From the NCBI RefSeq assembly GCF_003627995.1, contig NZ_CP032707.1, positions 1,850,501 through 1,914,500 of the forward strand: a DNA stretch of 64,000 nt. The letters are read 5' to 3'. Numbering within the stretch: the stretch's first letter is position 1; the number at the start of each line of letters is the position of its first letter. This stretch comes from Brevundimonas naejangsanensis (GTDB taxonomy: Bacteria; Pseudomonadota; Alphaproteobacteria; Caulobacterales; Caulobacteraceae). The position numbers and the translations under genes were made by a program. Of this stretch, positions 10,116 through 19,914 are shown in pieces. A model generated the notes under the pieces. It saw only the letters and a program-made list of their open reading frames with translations. It had not been told where the DNA came from and searched no databases.

Positions 10116-11458
10116 TTGCCGGCGATCGCCACCTTGTCGAACAGCAGGGAGGGGCTGTTGAATGAGCTGCGGAACTCCAGGTCCCCGGCGCGCTGCAGGC
10201 GGGCGTAGAGCTCGATCAGATTGCCCGCCACGGTGACTTCGCTGACCGGATAGGCGCGCTGGCCGTTCTCGAACCAGAAGCCGGATACCCCGGCCGACCA
10301 GTCGCCGGTGTTGCCGTTCAGCGAGGGGCCGAACATGGAGGTGATCAGCAAGCCGGTCCCGGCCTGGGCCATCAGGGCGTCCAGATCGCCCTCGCCCGGC
10401 GCCAGGTGCAGGTTGTGGGTCGAGACGCCGGACGGCCCCGCCAGGCCGCGCGAGGCGTGGCCGGTGGTCTGGAGGCCCAGTTGCGCCGCCGAGGCGGTGT
10501 TCAGCAGCCAGGTGGTCAGGACGCCGTCGCGGACGATGTCGCGCCGCTCGACCGCCACGCCCTCGTCGTCGAAGGGGGTGGAGCCCAGGCCGCGCGGGCG
10601 GAACGGGTCGTCGATCAGGTCCACGTCGGTCGGCAGCACCGCCTGGCCCAGCTTGTCCTTCAGGAAGGAGCTGCCGCGCGCGATCGACGGGCCGGAGATG
10701 GCGCCCAGCAGGGGCGACAGCACCTGGGTCGCGATGCGGTTCTCGAAGATGACGGGGGCGGTGGTCGAGGCGATCTTGCGCGGGCCGACGCGGGCGGCGG
10801 CGCGCTCGCCCGCCTTCAGGCCGATCTCGGCGGCGCCGGGCAGGTCGGACAGGTGGCGGACAGTGCGGCTCTCGCCGCCGCGCTCCATGGCGCCGTCCTT
10901 CTCGGCGATGACGCCGACGCCCAGCGAGAAGGCGCTGCCGCGATGGCGGCCGTCGAACCCGTGCGAGGTGACCAGCCGCCACTCGCTGGACGACCAGGAG
11001 GCGTAGCCGCCCTCGGACTTGGCCACGCCCGCGACGGACAGGGCGGCGGCCTCGGTCTCGGCGGCGGCGGCTTCCAGGGCCTCGGCCGAGCGTTCGGCCG
11101 GGTCGTAGAGGTCGAGGTCGGCGTGCGGCGCGGGGGCCAGCCGGTCCTGCGGCGCGAGGGAGGCGTAGGGGTCTTCCGGCGCCAGCCTGGCCATGGCCAC
11201 GGCGCGCTCGACCAGGCGGGCGCGCGTCGCCTCGGACAGGTCGGAGGCCGAGACGGTCGCTTGGCGACGGCCGATGAAGACGCGCAGGCCCAGGTCGCGG
11301 GATTCCTCGCGCTCCACGTCTTCCAGAGCGGCGTTGCGCACGCCGACGGACAGGGAGGCGCGGTGGGCCGAGACGGCCTCGGCCGCATCGGCGCCAGCCT
11401 TCAGCGCGGCGGAGATCAGATCGTTGAGGATGTCGGGGGAGGGCGTCTTATCGGACAT
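10112..11458 (-). CDS. pmbA: TldD/PmbA family protein, PmbA-like
   Basis: 448 residues. TldD and PmbA form a complex that proteolytically processes peptides such as microcins and CcdA in enterobacteria. This protein has the family's length and ends, LRVFIGRRQATVSASDLSE near the N-terminus and GNTGDWSAGVSGFWFENGQ near the C-terminus. No HExxxH zinc motif is visible, which fits the PmbA partner rather than TldD; no tldD is seen in the window. Start ATG at 11458 (MSDKTPS). It overlaps cysQ by four bases, and a short CCCTCTCCC hairpin precedes it. Confidence 0.88.
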   Translation of the reverse strand: MSDKTPSPDILNDLISAALKAGADAAEAVSAHRASLSVGVRNAALEDVEREESRDLGLRVFIGRRQATVSASDLSEATRARLVERAVAMARLAPEDPYASLAPQDRLAPAPHADLDLYDPAERSAEALEAAAAETEAAALSVAGVAKSEGGYASWSSSEWRLVTSHGFDGRHRGSAFSLGVGVIAEKDGAMERGGESRTVRHLSDLPGAAEIGLKAGERAAARVGPRKIASTTAPVIFENRIATQVLSPLLGAISGPSIARGSSFLKDKLGQAVLPTDVDLIDDPFRPRGLGSTPFDDEGVAVERRDIVRDGVLTTWLLNTASAAQLGLQTTGHASRGLAGPSGVSTHNLHLAPGEGDLDALMAQAGTGLLITSMFGPSLNGNTGDWSAGVSGFWFENGQRAYPVSEVTVAGNLIELYARLQRAGDLEFRSSFNSPSLLFDKVAIAGK

Positions 11459-11501
11459 GCCCCGATATGGCGGACGGAACTGCGACCTGCAACCGCTGTC
11501 A

Positions 11502-11522
11502 CCCTCTCCCATCGGGAGAGGG
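11502..11522. repeat. Short palindrome between MAPEG gene and pmbA
   Basis: Perfect 9-bp inverted repeat CCCTCTCCC/GGGAGAGGG with loop ATC, one base from the MAPEG stop. It is the end-module of the longer mosaic palindromes found at 44.7 and 61.3 kb. Confidence 0.6.
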
Positions 11523-11523
11523 A

Positions 11524-11925
11524 TTAGAGGATCGACCAGGCGATCAGGCTGACCGCCGCCACCAGCAGCGCCAGCCAGGTCAGGATCATGCCGATCGAGC
11601 GGCCCAGCGACGGCCCTTTCTGGAACAGCAGGCCGAGCGCGTGGATCACGCGGCCGACGAACAGCGTCCCCCCGACCGCATGGATCAGCAGGGCCGGCGC
11701 GCCCAGGAAGGCCAGCAGGATCAGGCCGCACATCCCGGCGGGGATGTATTCGGCGGCGTTGGCGAAGGCGCGGGTGGCGCAGATCAGGTCGCGCTCGCCG
11801 CCGTCGCCGAACTCGACCATGTGCTTGCGGCGCCGGTTAACCACCACGCCCGACAGCGCGAACAGCTGCAGGATCAGCAGCCCGCCCCACAGGGCGGCGG
11901 CCTGGATGGTCGGCACCTGGCTCAA
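11524..11925 (-). CDS. MAPEG family membrane protein
   Basis: 133 residues with four hydrophobic segments. The pattern RAFANAAEYIPAGM and GRVIHALG fits the MAPEG family (membrane-associated proteins in eicosanoid and glutathione metabolism), whose bacterial members are inner-membrane proteins of mostly unknown role and sometimes act as glutathione transferases. Its ATG overlaps the stop of the M14 peptidase gene by four bases (ATGA), implying coupled expression. Nothing more about substrate can be read. Confidence 0.85.
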   Translation of the reverse strand: MSQVPTIQAAALWGGLLILQLFALSGVVVNRRRKHMVEFGDGGERDLICATRAFANAAEYIPAGMCGLILLAFLGAPALLIHAVGGTLFVGRVIHALGLLFQKGPSLGRSIGMILTWLALLVAAVSLIAWSIL

Positions 11926-13754
11926 TTCTCGCGCCCCACCGGATAGAGGCGATAGCGCTGGTCGTAGAAGGGGGTGCGCTCGTAGAACCAGGCCAGGCGC
12001 GCGTCGCCGTCGGCGGCGAAGGCGGGGTCGGCCGCCAGCCTGGCCTCGAACTCGGCCTTCAGCGCCGGATCGGCGGCCAGCATCTTCTCGGCCAGGGGCG
12101 CGATGGCGTAGGCCTCGATGTATTCGACGCGGTTCAGCACCTCGGGGAACATGCCCCAGGCGAAGAAGCTCTCGTTCGACTGCGGCTCCAGCAGCAGGAT
12201 GGCCACGTCGCCCATCGGCTGGTCGGTCGGCACGCGGACCGAACCAACCGGGAAGGTCCAGTCCTTCGGCTCCGCCCGCACCTCGGTGACGGTGATCGGC
12301 ACATGGCCTTCATTGGTGCGGCCCGAGACCTTGGGATCGACCAGGCGCAGCATGTCGACGGCGACCGTGCGCGGGGCGTCCAGCGTCTCCATCTGCACGC
12401 CGTGGATACGCAGCCGCTCGATGACGTCGGTGCGGTAGGGCGGCACCCAGTAGGCCGTCGGGCGCTTCAGCGTCAGGGTGGAGTGGGAGCCGTAGAAGGG
12501 CGCCTGCCACAGCTCCGGCTCGGGCTGGCCCAGCCAGCGAATCTCGCGGCGGCCCGAGGCGGGGCTGTCGTAGGTCTCGTAGCGGATGGCCTTGAAGGGG
12601 CGGATGCGGCTGGGCTGGTCGTCGCCGTCGAAATTGGCGGGCAGTTCGGCCGGGCGAAGGGCGCGGTCGGCGGCGATGGCGGCGCGCAGGCCGTCGGAGC
12701 CCTCGGCCAGCCGTTTCAGCGCGGCTTCGAGGAAGACGTAGGTGCCCAGCACGCGCTGTTCATGCGGCTTCAGGCTGTGGTTCTCGATCAGGATGGTCGG
12801 GACGTGGGCCGCCGCGCCCCAGCCGTTGGAATAGCGCTCGCCCAGGCCGCCGTCGTTCAAGCCCTTGGCCGGGTCGCGCTCGTCCACGGCGAAGACCAGT
12901 TCGCCGGGGATGTGGCCCTTGGCTTCCAGGGCTTCATAGACGGCGGGCCTGAAGGCCTCGTCCAGCCACTTGGCGATGGCCGGGCTGCGGCTCCAGACGC
13001 CGTCCTCGCCGTTGTAGCCGAAGGTGACGTCGTATTGATAATCGATGCCGTCGGTGACGTGGATGTCGACGTAGAGGTCGGGCTTGTACTTGTGGATCAG
13101 GCCCATGACGGCCTGCATCTCGGCCTGGTCCAACTTCATGAAGTCGCGGTTCAGGTTCTGGTTCGTGGCCGTGTGGCGCCAGCCCTGGTTGCGCGGTCCG
13201 CGCTGGTTGGGGCGGGAGTAGGGGCCGGTGCGCTCGTGGCCGTCGACGCTGAGGATCGGGATCAGGATCAGGTTGGCCCGGTCCAGCAGGCCGTCCTTGC
13301 CGTAGAAGGCGATGTCGCGCAGCAGCATCATGCCCGCGTCCTTGCCGTCGATCTCGCCTGGGTGGATGCCGGCCTGAGCCAGCAGCAGGGGCTTGTTCGG
13401 ATCCAGCGTCGCGCCGTCCTTGGACGCGATGACGGCGTAGATCGGACGGCCTTCCGGCGAGACGCCGAACTGTTCGATGCGGATCAGGTCGCTGGCCGCG
13501 TCCAGCCGGTCGAACCAGGCGCGGGTGTCGGCGTAGGACGGCGAGAAGTCATGCGCCGGGTCGGCCTCGAAGGCCGTAACCCACGGGTCCGAGGCGCCCC
13601 GCAGCAGGGCGCGGCTCGCGCCGTTCCACGCTGTCGCCGGCGGCAGGAAGGTCTGATCCCAGGGGGCGGTGTTTGGAACGGAGGTCGACGATTGGGACAT
13701 GGCGGGACTCGACGCGAGAGCCGCGACGGCGGCGAGGACAAGGGCGGAGCGCAT
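11922..13754 (-). CDS. Secreted M14 family zinc carboxypeptidase
   Basis: 610 residues starting at ATG 13754 with a signal peptide (RSALVLAAVAALASSPAMS). M14 carboxypeptidases cleave C-terminal residues or cell-wall peptides outside the cytoplasm. The first zinc pair is HPGE (near residue 131, in AQAGIHPGEIDGKD), with VDIHVTDG supplying the distal His and RGPRNQGWRHTATNQNLNRDF in the substrate region. A large C-terminal extension of about 250 residues follows the peptidase domain. It overlaps the MAPEG gene by four bases. Confidence 0.87.
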   Translation of the reverse strand: MRSALVLAAVAALASSPAMSQSSTSVPNTAPWDQTFLPPATAWNGASRALLRGASDPWVTAFEADPAHDFSPSYADTRAWFDRLDAASDLIRIEQFGVSPEGRPIYAVIASKDGATLDPNKPLLLAQAGIHPGEIDGKDAGMMLLRDIAFYGKDGLLDRANLILIPILSVDGHERTGPYSRPNQRGPRNQGWRHTATNQNLNRDFMKLDQAEMQAVMGLIHKYKPDLYVDIHVTDGIDYQYDVTFGYNGEDGVWSRSPAIAKWLDEAFRPAVYEALEAKGHIPGELVFAVDERDPAKGLNDGGLGERYSNGWGAAAHVPTILIENHSLKPHEQRVLGTYVFLEAALKRLAEGSDGLRAAIAADRALRPAELPANFDGDDQPSRIRPFKAIRYETYDSPASGRREIRWLGQPEPELWQAPFYGSHSTLTLKRPTAYWVPPYRTDVIERLRIHGVQMETLDAPRTVAVDMLRLVDPKVSGRTNEGHVPITVTEVRAEPKDWTFPVGSVRVPTDQPMGDVAILLLEPQSNESFFAWGMFPEVLNRVEYIEAYAIAPLAEKMLAADPALKAEFEARLAADPAFAADGDARLAWFYERTPFYDQRYRLYPVGREN

Positions 13755-13822
13755 GGGGCTTCGTGAGCCGATCGCGCCCGCCTGGCAAGCCCCGTCCGCC
13801 TTCGGCCGTCCCGGCTCCTGGG

Positions 13823-16138
13823 TCAAAACTCCTCCCACTCCTCGGCCGCAGGCGCGGCCGACAGGCCCCGTCCGCCCGCGGTCTTCAGGGCGACGACGGT
13901 GCGGGCCACGGCGGGCGATGGGGCGGCGGCCGCGGCGCGCGGGGGCGCGGCTCCGTCGCTGATGCGGAACCGGGCCATCAGGTCGCCCAGGCTGGCGGTT
14001 TCCTGGGCCAGGGCGTGGGAGGCGGCGGTGGATTCCTCGACCATGGCCGCGTTCTGCTGGGTCATCTGGTCCATCTGGGTCACGGCGACGTTGATCTCGG
14101 CCAGACCGCCGGCCTGTTCGCGCGCCGAGGCGGCGATGTCCGAGACCAAGCCGCTGATCTCGGCCACCTCGGCGATGATGCGGCTCAGGGCCTCGCCCGT
14201 GTCGTCGACCAGGCGGACGCCCTGGTTGACCCGCTCGGTGCTGGCGCCGATCAGGGCGCGGATTTCCTTGGCCGCCTCGCCCGAGCGCTGGGCCAGGGCG
14301 CGCACTTCCGAGGCCACCACGGCGAAGCCGCGACCGGCGTCGCCCGCCCGCGCCGCCTCGACGCCCGCGTTGAGGGCCAGCAGGTTGGTCTGGAAGGCGA
14401 TCTCGTCGATCACGCCGGTGATCTGGGCGATCTGCTGGGCCGAAGTCTCGACGGCGTGGATGGCGGCGACCGTCTCCTGCACCACGGCGCCGCTGCGCTC
14501 GGCGTTGCCGCGGGTCTTCTCGACGATGTCGCGGGCGCGGTCTGCGCCGTCGGAGGCGTGGCGGATGGTGGTTGTCACCTGCTCCAGGGCGGCGGCGGTC
14601 TGTTCCAGGCTGGCGGCCTGCTGTTCGGTGCGGCGCGACAGGTCGTCGGAGGCCTGGCTGATCTCGGCGGTGGTCGAGCGGATGCCCGCCGCGCTGCCGA
14701 TGATGACGGCCATCGTCTCTTCCAGCCGGCCCATGGCCGCGTTGAAGTCGTCGCGCAGCTTGCGATAGTCGTCGGGGAAGGCGGCCTTCAGTCGATAGGT
14801 CAGGTCGCCCTCGGACAGGCGCTCCAGTCCCTCGCCGAGGGAGGCGACGACGAAGCGCTGTTCCTCCTCGGCCGCCTGGCGGACGGCGTCGTTGCGGCGG
14901 CGCTCGGCCTCGGCGGCGGCGCGGCTCTCCTCCTGCTCGGCCCGCAGGCGGCCGGTTTCGGCCAGATCGTGGCGGAAGCCTTCCAGGGCGCGGGCGATGC
15001 GGCCGACTTCGTCCGAGCTCTGCGTGCCCTGGACCGGGACGTCGTAATGGCCGGCGTTCAAGGTGTTCACCGAGGCGGTCAGCCGGGCCAGCGGGCGGCG
15101 CACCACGCGGTCGCTGGCCACGAACAGGCAGGCCAACACCAGGCCCAGGATCAACAGGCCGCCGACCATCATGGCGATGGCCAGCCGGTCCGCCGGACCG
15201 TTGATCGCCGCCGTGGGGATGTCGGTCACCAGGCCCCAGGTCGCGCCCAGGCCCGTCAGGGGCGCGGGGCTGACCAGGCGCTCGATCTTGCGGCCTGTCA
15301 GGTCGCGCAGGTCGTGCAACTGCGTCGCCTGGCCGCCTTGCAGCACGGCGCGCACGGCCTCGGCCCCGGCTTCCGCATAGGGCTGGGTCCGCAGGGCGGC
15401 GTCAGGGTGGGAGGCCCAGTTTCCGCCGCCGGTCAGCAGCATGGTCTGGCCCGAGCCGAACGGCTTCATCCGGCCCAGCAGGGTCGAGATGTCGTCCAGC
15501 GCCAGGTCCAGCCCCGCCACGCCGATCACCTTGCCCCCGGAGACGACCGGATAGGCGACGGAGGTCATCAGCACCGACTTCCCGCCGACCTGATAGGCAT
15601 AGGGTTCGATGATGGCGGGCTTGCCCGTCGTGAAGGGCTGTTTGAAGTAGGCCTGGTCGTAGTCGGCGCCGGTGTCGAGCGGCTGCAGGGCGACCGCGCC
15701 GCCGTCGTTGACCCAGTAGGGCAGGAAGCGGCCGGCGGTGTTCGAGCCCAGGGCCGTGCGTCCCGCCATGGCGGCGTCGCGGCCGTCGAAGGCGTCGGGC
15801 GCGGCCATGAACCAGCCGCCCATGACCAGGGGGGTGGCGGTGGCGGCGGGCTTCAGCATGGCCACGATCGTCGCGCGGTCGCGGACGCCGGCCTCATGCG
15901 CCTGGCCGATGGTCGCGGCCAGGGATCGGGCGGAGGCGGAGGCCTCGGCGATCTGGCCGCTGACGCCGGCGACGGCGCCCTGGCTCAGCGCCTGGGCGTA
16001 GTCGCGCGACAGGTCACGGGCGATGGTCCGCGTGTATTGCGAAACCCCGACGGCGGCGAGCACCAGCAGGACGCCGGTGACCGCGCCCCCCGCCAGAAGC
16101 AGTTTTCCGGCGACGGACAAGTTTCTGAAAGCACGCAT
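13823..16138 (-). CDS. Methyl-accepting chemotaxis protein with periplasmic Cache domain
   Basis: 771 residues: membrane helix at about 13-34, a periplasmic dCache-type sensor to about 315 (contains YWVNDGG and [21 protein letters not shown]), second helix at about 320-340 ([18 protein letters not shown]), HAMP segments and then the cytoplasmic signalling domain, whose hairpin tip reads [21 protein letters not shown]. It passes ligand signals to CheA through CheW. The last residues are EEWEEF, resembling the C-terminal pentapeptide that tethers CheR and CheB to major receptors. The ligand is unknown. It stands alone, without other che genes here. Confidence 0.93.
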   Translation of the reverse strand: MRAFRNLSVAGKLLLAGGAVTGVLLVLAAVGVSQYTRTIARDLSRDYAQALSQGAVAGVSGQIAEASASARSLAATIGQAHEAGVRDRATIVAMLKPAATATPLVMGGWFMAAPDAFDGRDAAMAGRTALGSNTAGRFLPYWVNDGGAVALQPLDTGADYDQAYFKQPFTTGKPAIIEPYAYQVGGKSVLMTSVAYPVVSGGKVIGVAGLDLALDDISTLLGRMKPFGSGQTMLLTGGGNWASHPDAALRTQPYAEAGAEAVRAVLQGGQATQLHDLRDLTGRKIERLVSPAPLTGLGATWGLVTDIPTAAINGPADRLAIAMMVGGLLILGLVLACLFVASDRVVRRPLARLTASVNTLNAGHYDVPVQGTQSSDEVGRIARALEGFRHDLAETGRLRAEQEESRAAAEAERRRNDAVRQAAEEEQRFVVASLGEGLERLSEGDLTYRLKAAFPDDYRKLRDDFNAAMGRLEETMAVIIGSAAGIRSTTAEISQASDDLSRRTEQQAASLEQTAAALEQVTTTIRHASDGADRARDIVEKTRGNAERSGAVVQETVAAIHAVETSAQQIAQITGVIDEIAFQTNLLALNAGVEAARAGDAGRGFAVVASEVRALAQRSGEAAKEIRALIGASTERVNQGVRLVDDTGEALSRIIAEVAEISGLVSDIAASAREQAGGLAEINVAVTQMDQMTQQNAAMVEESTAASHALAQETASLGDLMARFRISDGAAPPRAAAAAPSPAVARTVVALKTAGGRGLSAAPAAEEWEEF

Positions 16139-16232
16139 GATCTCTCCCCGATTACCTTGGCCATAAAGGCGATAATCTTAAGAAGAGGCTTATTGCGGTT
16201 CGGGGAACGGCGGCGGCTGTACGGTCCGGGCG

Positions 16233-17762
16233 CTACTTCCAGATCGGCGAGCCGTCGCCCGGCAGGCCCAGGGAAGCCCACTTCTCCGACACGCGGTCGA
16301 TGACGTCCTGCTCCATGCGGATCTCCTCGCCCCATTCGCGCTTGGTCTCCGGTTCCCACTTGTCTGTGGCGTCCAGACCGATCTTGGAGCCCAGGCCGCT
16401 CTCGGGGCTGGCGAAGTCCAGGTAGTCGATGGGGGTGTTCTCGATGACGGTGATGTCGCGCGCCGGGTCCATCTTGGTCGAGACGGCCCACATGACGTCC
16501 TTCCAGTCGCGGGCGTTGATGGCGTCGTCCACGACGATGATCCACTTGGTGTACATGAACTGGCGCAGATAGCTCCAGCAGCCCATCATCACGCGCTTGG
16601 CGTGGCCGGGATAGGCCTTCTTCATCGACACCACGGCGATGCGATAGCTGCAGCCCTCGGGCGGCAGCCAGAAGTCGGTGATCTCGGGGAACTGCTGGCG
16701 GATCAGGGGGATGAAGACCTCGTTCAAGGCCTCGCCCAGCACGCTCGGCTCGTCCGGCGGACGGCCGGTGAAGGTGGTCAGATAGATGGGGTCCTTGCGC
16801 ATGGTGATGGCGCTGACCTGGAAGACCGGGAACTTCTCGACCGAGTTGTAGTAGCCGGTGTGGTCGCCGTAGGGGCCTTCGTCCTCGAACTCGTCCAGCA
16901 GGACGTGGCCTTCCAGCACGATCTCGGCCTGGGCCGGGACCATCAGCGGCACCGTCTTGCACGGAACCAGCTCGGCCTTGGCGCCGCGCATCAGGCCGGC
17001 GAACTGATACTCCGACAGGGTCTCAGGCACCGGGGTCACGGCGGCCAGAATGGTGCCGGGATCGGCTCCCAGCACCACGGCGCAGGGCAGGGGCTCCTTG
17101 GGTTTCGCCTTGCGGTGTCGGGCGTAGTGCTGGGCGCCGCCGCGATGGGCCAGCCAGCGCATGATGGCCTTGTCCTTGCCCAGCACCTGCATCCGATAGA
17201 TGCCCAGGTTGAAGTCGTCTTCGCGGTCGTCGGACGGCCCCTTGGTCACGACCAGGCCCCAGGTGATCAGCGGCGCGGGCTCGCCAGGCCAGCAGCCCTG
17301 AATGGGCAGGGCGGTCAGGTCGATCTGATCGCCCTTCAGCACCACCTCCTGCACCGGGGCCTTCTTCACCGTCTTGGGCCGCATGGACATGACGGTCTGG
17401 GCCAGGGGCAGCATCTCCATCGCATCGCCGAAGCCGCGCGGCGGCGTCGGGTTGCGCAGGAAGGCCAGCAGTTCGCCGACCTCGCGCAGCTCGCCCGCCG
17501 TGGTGCGCTGCTTGCCCTCCAGCGTCACGCCCATGGCGACGCGCTTCACCGTGCCGAACAGGTTGGCCAGGCAGGGGATGGGGCTGATCGAGCCGTCCGG
17601 CATGACCGGCTTCTCGAACAGGACCGCCGGGCCGCCATTGCGCAGCAGCCGGGTTTGGATCTCGGTCATCTCCAGATGGGTGGAGACGGGCTCCGACACG
17701 CGGACCAGTTCGCCGTCGGCTTCGAGGGTCGCAAGAAAATCGCGCAGGGACTTGTAGGCCAT
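16233..17762 (-). CDS. ubiD: 4-hydroxy-3-polyprenylbenzoate decarboxylase (UbiD)
   Basis: 509 residues; decarboxylates the polyprenyl-hydroxybenzoate intermediate of ubiquinone synthesis using prenylated FMN made by UbiX. The family's [21 protein letters not shown]-terminus, [10 protein letters not shown], and the Glu/Asp-rich [18 protein letters not shown] segment are present, and length fits. Start ATG at 17762 (MAYKSL). No ubiX or other ubi genes are nearby. A related aromatic-acid decarboxylase is possible, but the overall match is to UbiD proper. Confidence 0.93.
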   Translation of the reverse strand: MAYKSLRDFLATLEADGELVRVSEPVSTHLEMTEIQTRLLRNGGPAVLFEKPVMPDGSISPIPCLANLFGTVKRVAMGVTLEGKQRTTAGELREVGELLAFLRNPTPPRGFGDAMEMLPLAQTVMSMRPKTVKKAPVQEVVLKGDQIDLTALPIQGCWPGEPAPLITWGLVVTKGPSDDREDDFNLGIYRMQVLGKDKAIMRWLAHRGGAQHYARHRKAKPKEPLPCAVVLGADPGTILAAVTPVPETLSEYQFAGLMRGAKAELVPCKTVPLMVPAQAEIVLEGHVLLDEFEDEGPYGDHTGYYNSVEKFPVFQVSAITMRKDPIYLTTFTGRPPDEPSVLGEALNEVFIPLIRQQFPEITDFWLPPEGCSYRIAVVSMKKAYPGHAKRVMMGCWSYLRQFMYTKWIIVVDDAINARDWKDVMWAVSTKMDPARDITVIENTPIDYLDFASPESGLGSKIGLDATDKWEPETKREWGEEIRMEQDVIDRVSEKWASLGLPGDGSPIWK

Positions 17763-17807
17763 GCGCTGACGCTTAGGCGGCAATCGCCCGTCTGTCACGC
17801 GCGGCGA

Positions 17808-18056
17808 TCAATAGGCGGGAGCGTCCGACACCAGCGCCCACACCGGCAGGCGCAGGGCCCGGGTGGCGGCGTCCAGACGGGCCGAATCCAGCCGCTGGCG
17901 CCCGGTCTCGACACGGCGCAAGGCTTCGGGCGTCAGGTCGAGGGCGGCGGCCAGATCATCGAACGGCACGCCGCGCCGGTCGCGCCAGCGGCGGATGCGG
18001 GCGCCGACGACGGCGTCGTTCGGATCGCTCGCCGGGAAATCCAGAACTGAACCCAA
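17808..18056 (-). CDS. Small XRE-type helix-turn-helix regulator
   Basis: 82 residues from TTG at 18056, chosen because a strong AGGAGG lies five bases before it, whereas an upstream start would run into the aldo/keto reductase gene. The helix-turn-helix spans about residues 20-65 (ARIRRWRDRRGVPFDDLAAALDLTPEALRRVETGRQRL). No second domain, so it is a stand-alone DNA-binding protein with unknown target. It lies 41 bases downstream of the aldo/keto reductase, and the two may be cotranscribed. Confidence 0.8.
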   Translation of the reverse strand: MGSVLDFPASDPNDAVVGARIRRWRDRRGVPFDDLAAALDLTPEALRRVETGRQRLDSARLDAATRALRLPVWALVSDAPAY

Positions 18057-18097
18057 AGCCCCCTCCTGTGCGCCCGCGCCTTTAGATCGGCGTCGGA

Positions 18098-18952
18098 TCA
18101 GGCATCCTGATCCCACTCAAAGGCCTCGTCCAGCCAGTCGCCGATGCGGCCGTCGGGGTGGGCCAGTGCGGAGATACGGGCCATCTCGTCCGCCGAAAGC
18201 TCGAAGTCGAAGATGCCGAAGTTCTCGGCCGCGCGGCTCTCCTTGGTGGTGCGGGGGATGGCGGCGATACCCTGCTGGATGATCCAGCGCAGGGTGATCT
18301 GGCCGTTGGTCTTGCCGTGCGCACTGGCGATGTCGCCGATCACGGCGTCATTGGCGATTTTGCCCTGAGCCAGCGGCGACCAGGCGGTGATGGACGAACC
18401 CAGTTCACGGGCCGTCTCGATCAGCGTCTTCTGCGACAGATAGGGGTGGTACTCGATCTGATTGGTGATCAGCGGCGCGCTCGACAGGCTGGCGGCCTCC
18501 CGGAACAGGGCCGAGGGGAAGTTGGACAGGCCGATGTTCTTGGTGAAGCCCTTGTCCTTCGCCTCGTTCAGGGCGCCGATGGTTTCCGCCAGCGCCGGCG
18601 CCGGCTTGGGCCAGTGCAGCAGCAGAAGGTCCGGCGTCAGCCCCAGGCTGAGCGCCGATTCCTCGGCCTGACGCAGCAGGGCGTCGCGATGGAAATGCTC
18701 GACCCAGATCTTGGTGGTGACGAAGATGTCGTCGCGCGTAACGATCCCTTCGGCCACGGCGTCGGCGATGCCGTCGCCGACCGCCTTCTCGTTCTTGTAG
18801 ATCCAGGCCGTGTCGATGTGGCGATAGCCGATGCGCAGGGCCTCGCGCACCATGCGGCGCGCGTCGTCAGGCTCCAGTTGCCAGGTGCCGAAGCCGAGCA
18901 GCGGAATCTTCACGCCCGAGGCGGTCACGGTCGGCTGGTCGGAATAGGGCAT
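18098..18952 (-). CDS. Aldo/keto reductase
   Basis: 284 residues. NADPH-dependent reduction of aldehydes or ketones in a TIM-barrel fold. The catalytic tetrad is visible: Asp in DTAWIYKNE, the Tyr three positions on, Lys in TTKIW and His in LLLHWP. The C-terminal cofactor-binding segment IAAIPRTTKESRAAENF is also typical. Substrate is not predictable; similar genes are annotated as 2,5-diketo-gluconate reductases. Start ATG at 18952 (MPYSDQP), with GGAG upstream. Confidence 0.92.
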   Translation of the reverse strand: MPYSDQPTVTASGVKIPLLGFGTWQLEPDDARRMVREALRIGYRHIDTAWIYKNEKAVGDGIADAVAEGIVTRDDIFVTTKIWVEHFHRDALLRQAEESALSLGLTPDLLLLHWPKPAPALAETIGALNEAKDKGFTKNIGLSNFPSALFREAASLSSAPLITNQIEYHPYLSQKTLIETARELGSSITAWSPLAQGKIANDAVIGDIASAHGKTNGQITLRWIIQQGIAAIPRTTKESRAAENFGIFDFELSADEMARISALAHPDGRIGDWLDEAFEWDQDA

Positions 18953-18996
18953 GGGGAGGCTCCGCGGGATCAGAAGCCTTGGATATAGGGGCCCGA

Positions 18997-19863
18997 TCAG
19001 CCTTCGCCATTGTCCAGCCAGCCGAAAATCCCGTCCCACAAGGGCTCCATTCCCCTGCGGAAGGCGCCCTCGTGGCCGATGCGGCGCGCGCCGAAGTCGC
19101 CGGGGGCGTGGACGCTGATCTCGGACGGGGCCTTGGGATAGACGCTCAGCAGGTCGCGCGCCGTGTCGGGCGTGGCGATGGGATCGTCGCTGAAGATCCA
19201 TGACCGGATCGGGGCGGTCACGGCCTCATAGTGGTGCGGCTTGAGCGTCGTCTCCAGCTCGCGCGAGAAATACTCCCGCTTCAGGCACCAGCGCCGCCAG
19301 GTGGTGAAGACCCCGCGCGGCAGGTCCGTTCCGCCCCACAGGCCGCCGCCCTTGATGTAGCCGTGCCGCATCAGGCTGAACGGGCCGAAGCCCAGCCAGA
19401 AGAACAGCTCCAGCGGATTGTAGATGCGGTGGTGCCCGCCCCACCATCCCGTGCCGACCGAGATGAAGGCGTGGCGGTCGATCCGGTCCTGATTGCTCAT
19501 GAAGCCGAGGAAGTGCCCGCCGACGCTGTGGCCGACATGAACGACGCGCAGGCCCGGCGCCGCCGCAATCAGGGCGTCCAGGGCGGCGGGCATGTCCAGC
19601 CGGCCCCAGTCCGGATAGTCCATCCGCATGGCCTTCAGGTCGTCGGGCCGTGACCCGGCGATGCCGCGAAAGTCATAGGTCAGCACCGCCGCGCCCTTGT
19701 CCGCCAGATGCCGGGCGAACCGCTCATAGAAGCCCTTGGGAAAGCCGGTGCCGGACGAGACCAGCACGGCCATCCGGGGGGCCGCCGCCGAGACCAGCCG
19801 CATCGACAGCGGATAGCCGTCGGCGGCCGGGGCGGTGAAGTCTCGGGTGACGAGATCGGTCAT
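18997..19863 (-). CDS. Predicted alpha/beta hydrolase (COG4757-like)
   Basis: 288 residues with the nucleophile elbow GHSVGG (Ser near residue 113) and an oxyanion-region SSGTGFPKGFYERFARHLADKG. The fold resembles serine aminopeptidase/YheT-like hydrolases. Trp- and aromatic-rich lid region WWGGHHRIYNPLELFFWLGFGP. The C-terminal Asp and His are probably in SDDPIATPD and RRIGHEGAFR. No signal peptide, so cytosolic. It reads leftward, with the aldo/keto reductase 44 bases downstream. Substrate unknown. Confidence 0.85.
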   Translation of the reverse strand: MTDLVTRDFTAPAADGYPLSMRLVSAAAPRMAVLVSSGTGFPKGFYERFARHLADKGAAVLTYDFRGIAGSRPDDLKAMRMDYPDWGRLDMPAALDALIAAAPGLRVVHVGHSVGGHFLGFMSNQDRIDRHAFISVGTGWWGGHHRIYNPLELFFWLGFGPFSLMRHGYIKGGGLWGGTDLPRGVFTTWRRWCLKREYFSRELETTLKPHHYEAVTAPIRSWIFSDDPIATPDTARDLLSVYPKAPSEISVHAPGDFGARRIGHEGAFRRGMEPLWDGIFGWLDNGEG

Positions 19864-19914
19864 CGGGTCCGTCCTGTTTGGAAACGGACTGTAGGCGATT
19901 GACGCGACGTCAGG

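Noticed and set aside
13673..16303. An 876-codon plus-strand frame opposite the chemoreceptor
   Set aside because: The minus-strand reading gives a complete chemoreceptor; the plus-strand product is low-complexity with no recognisable domain.
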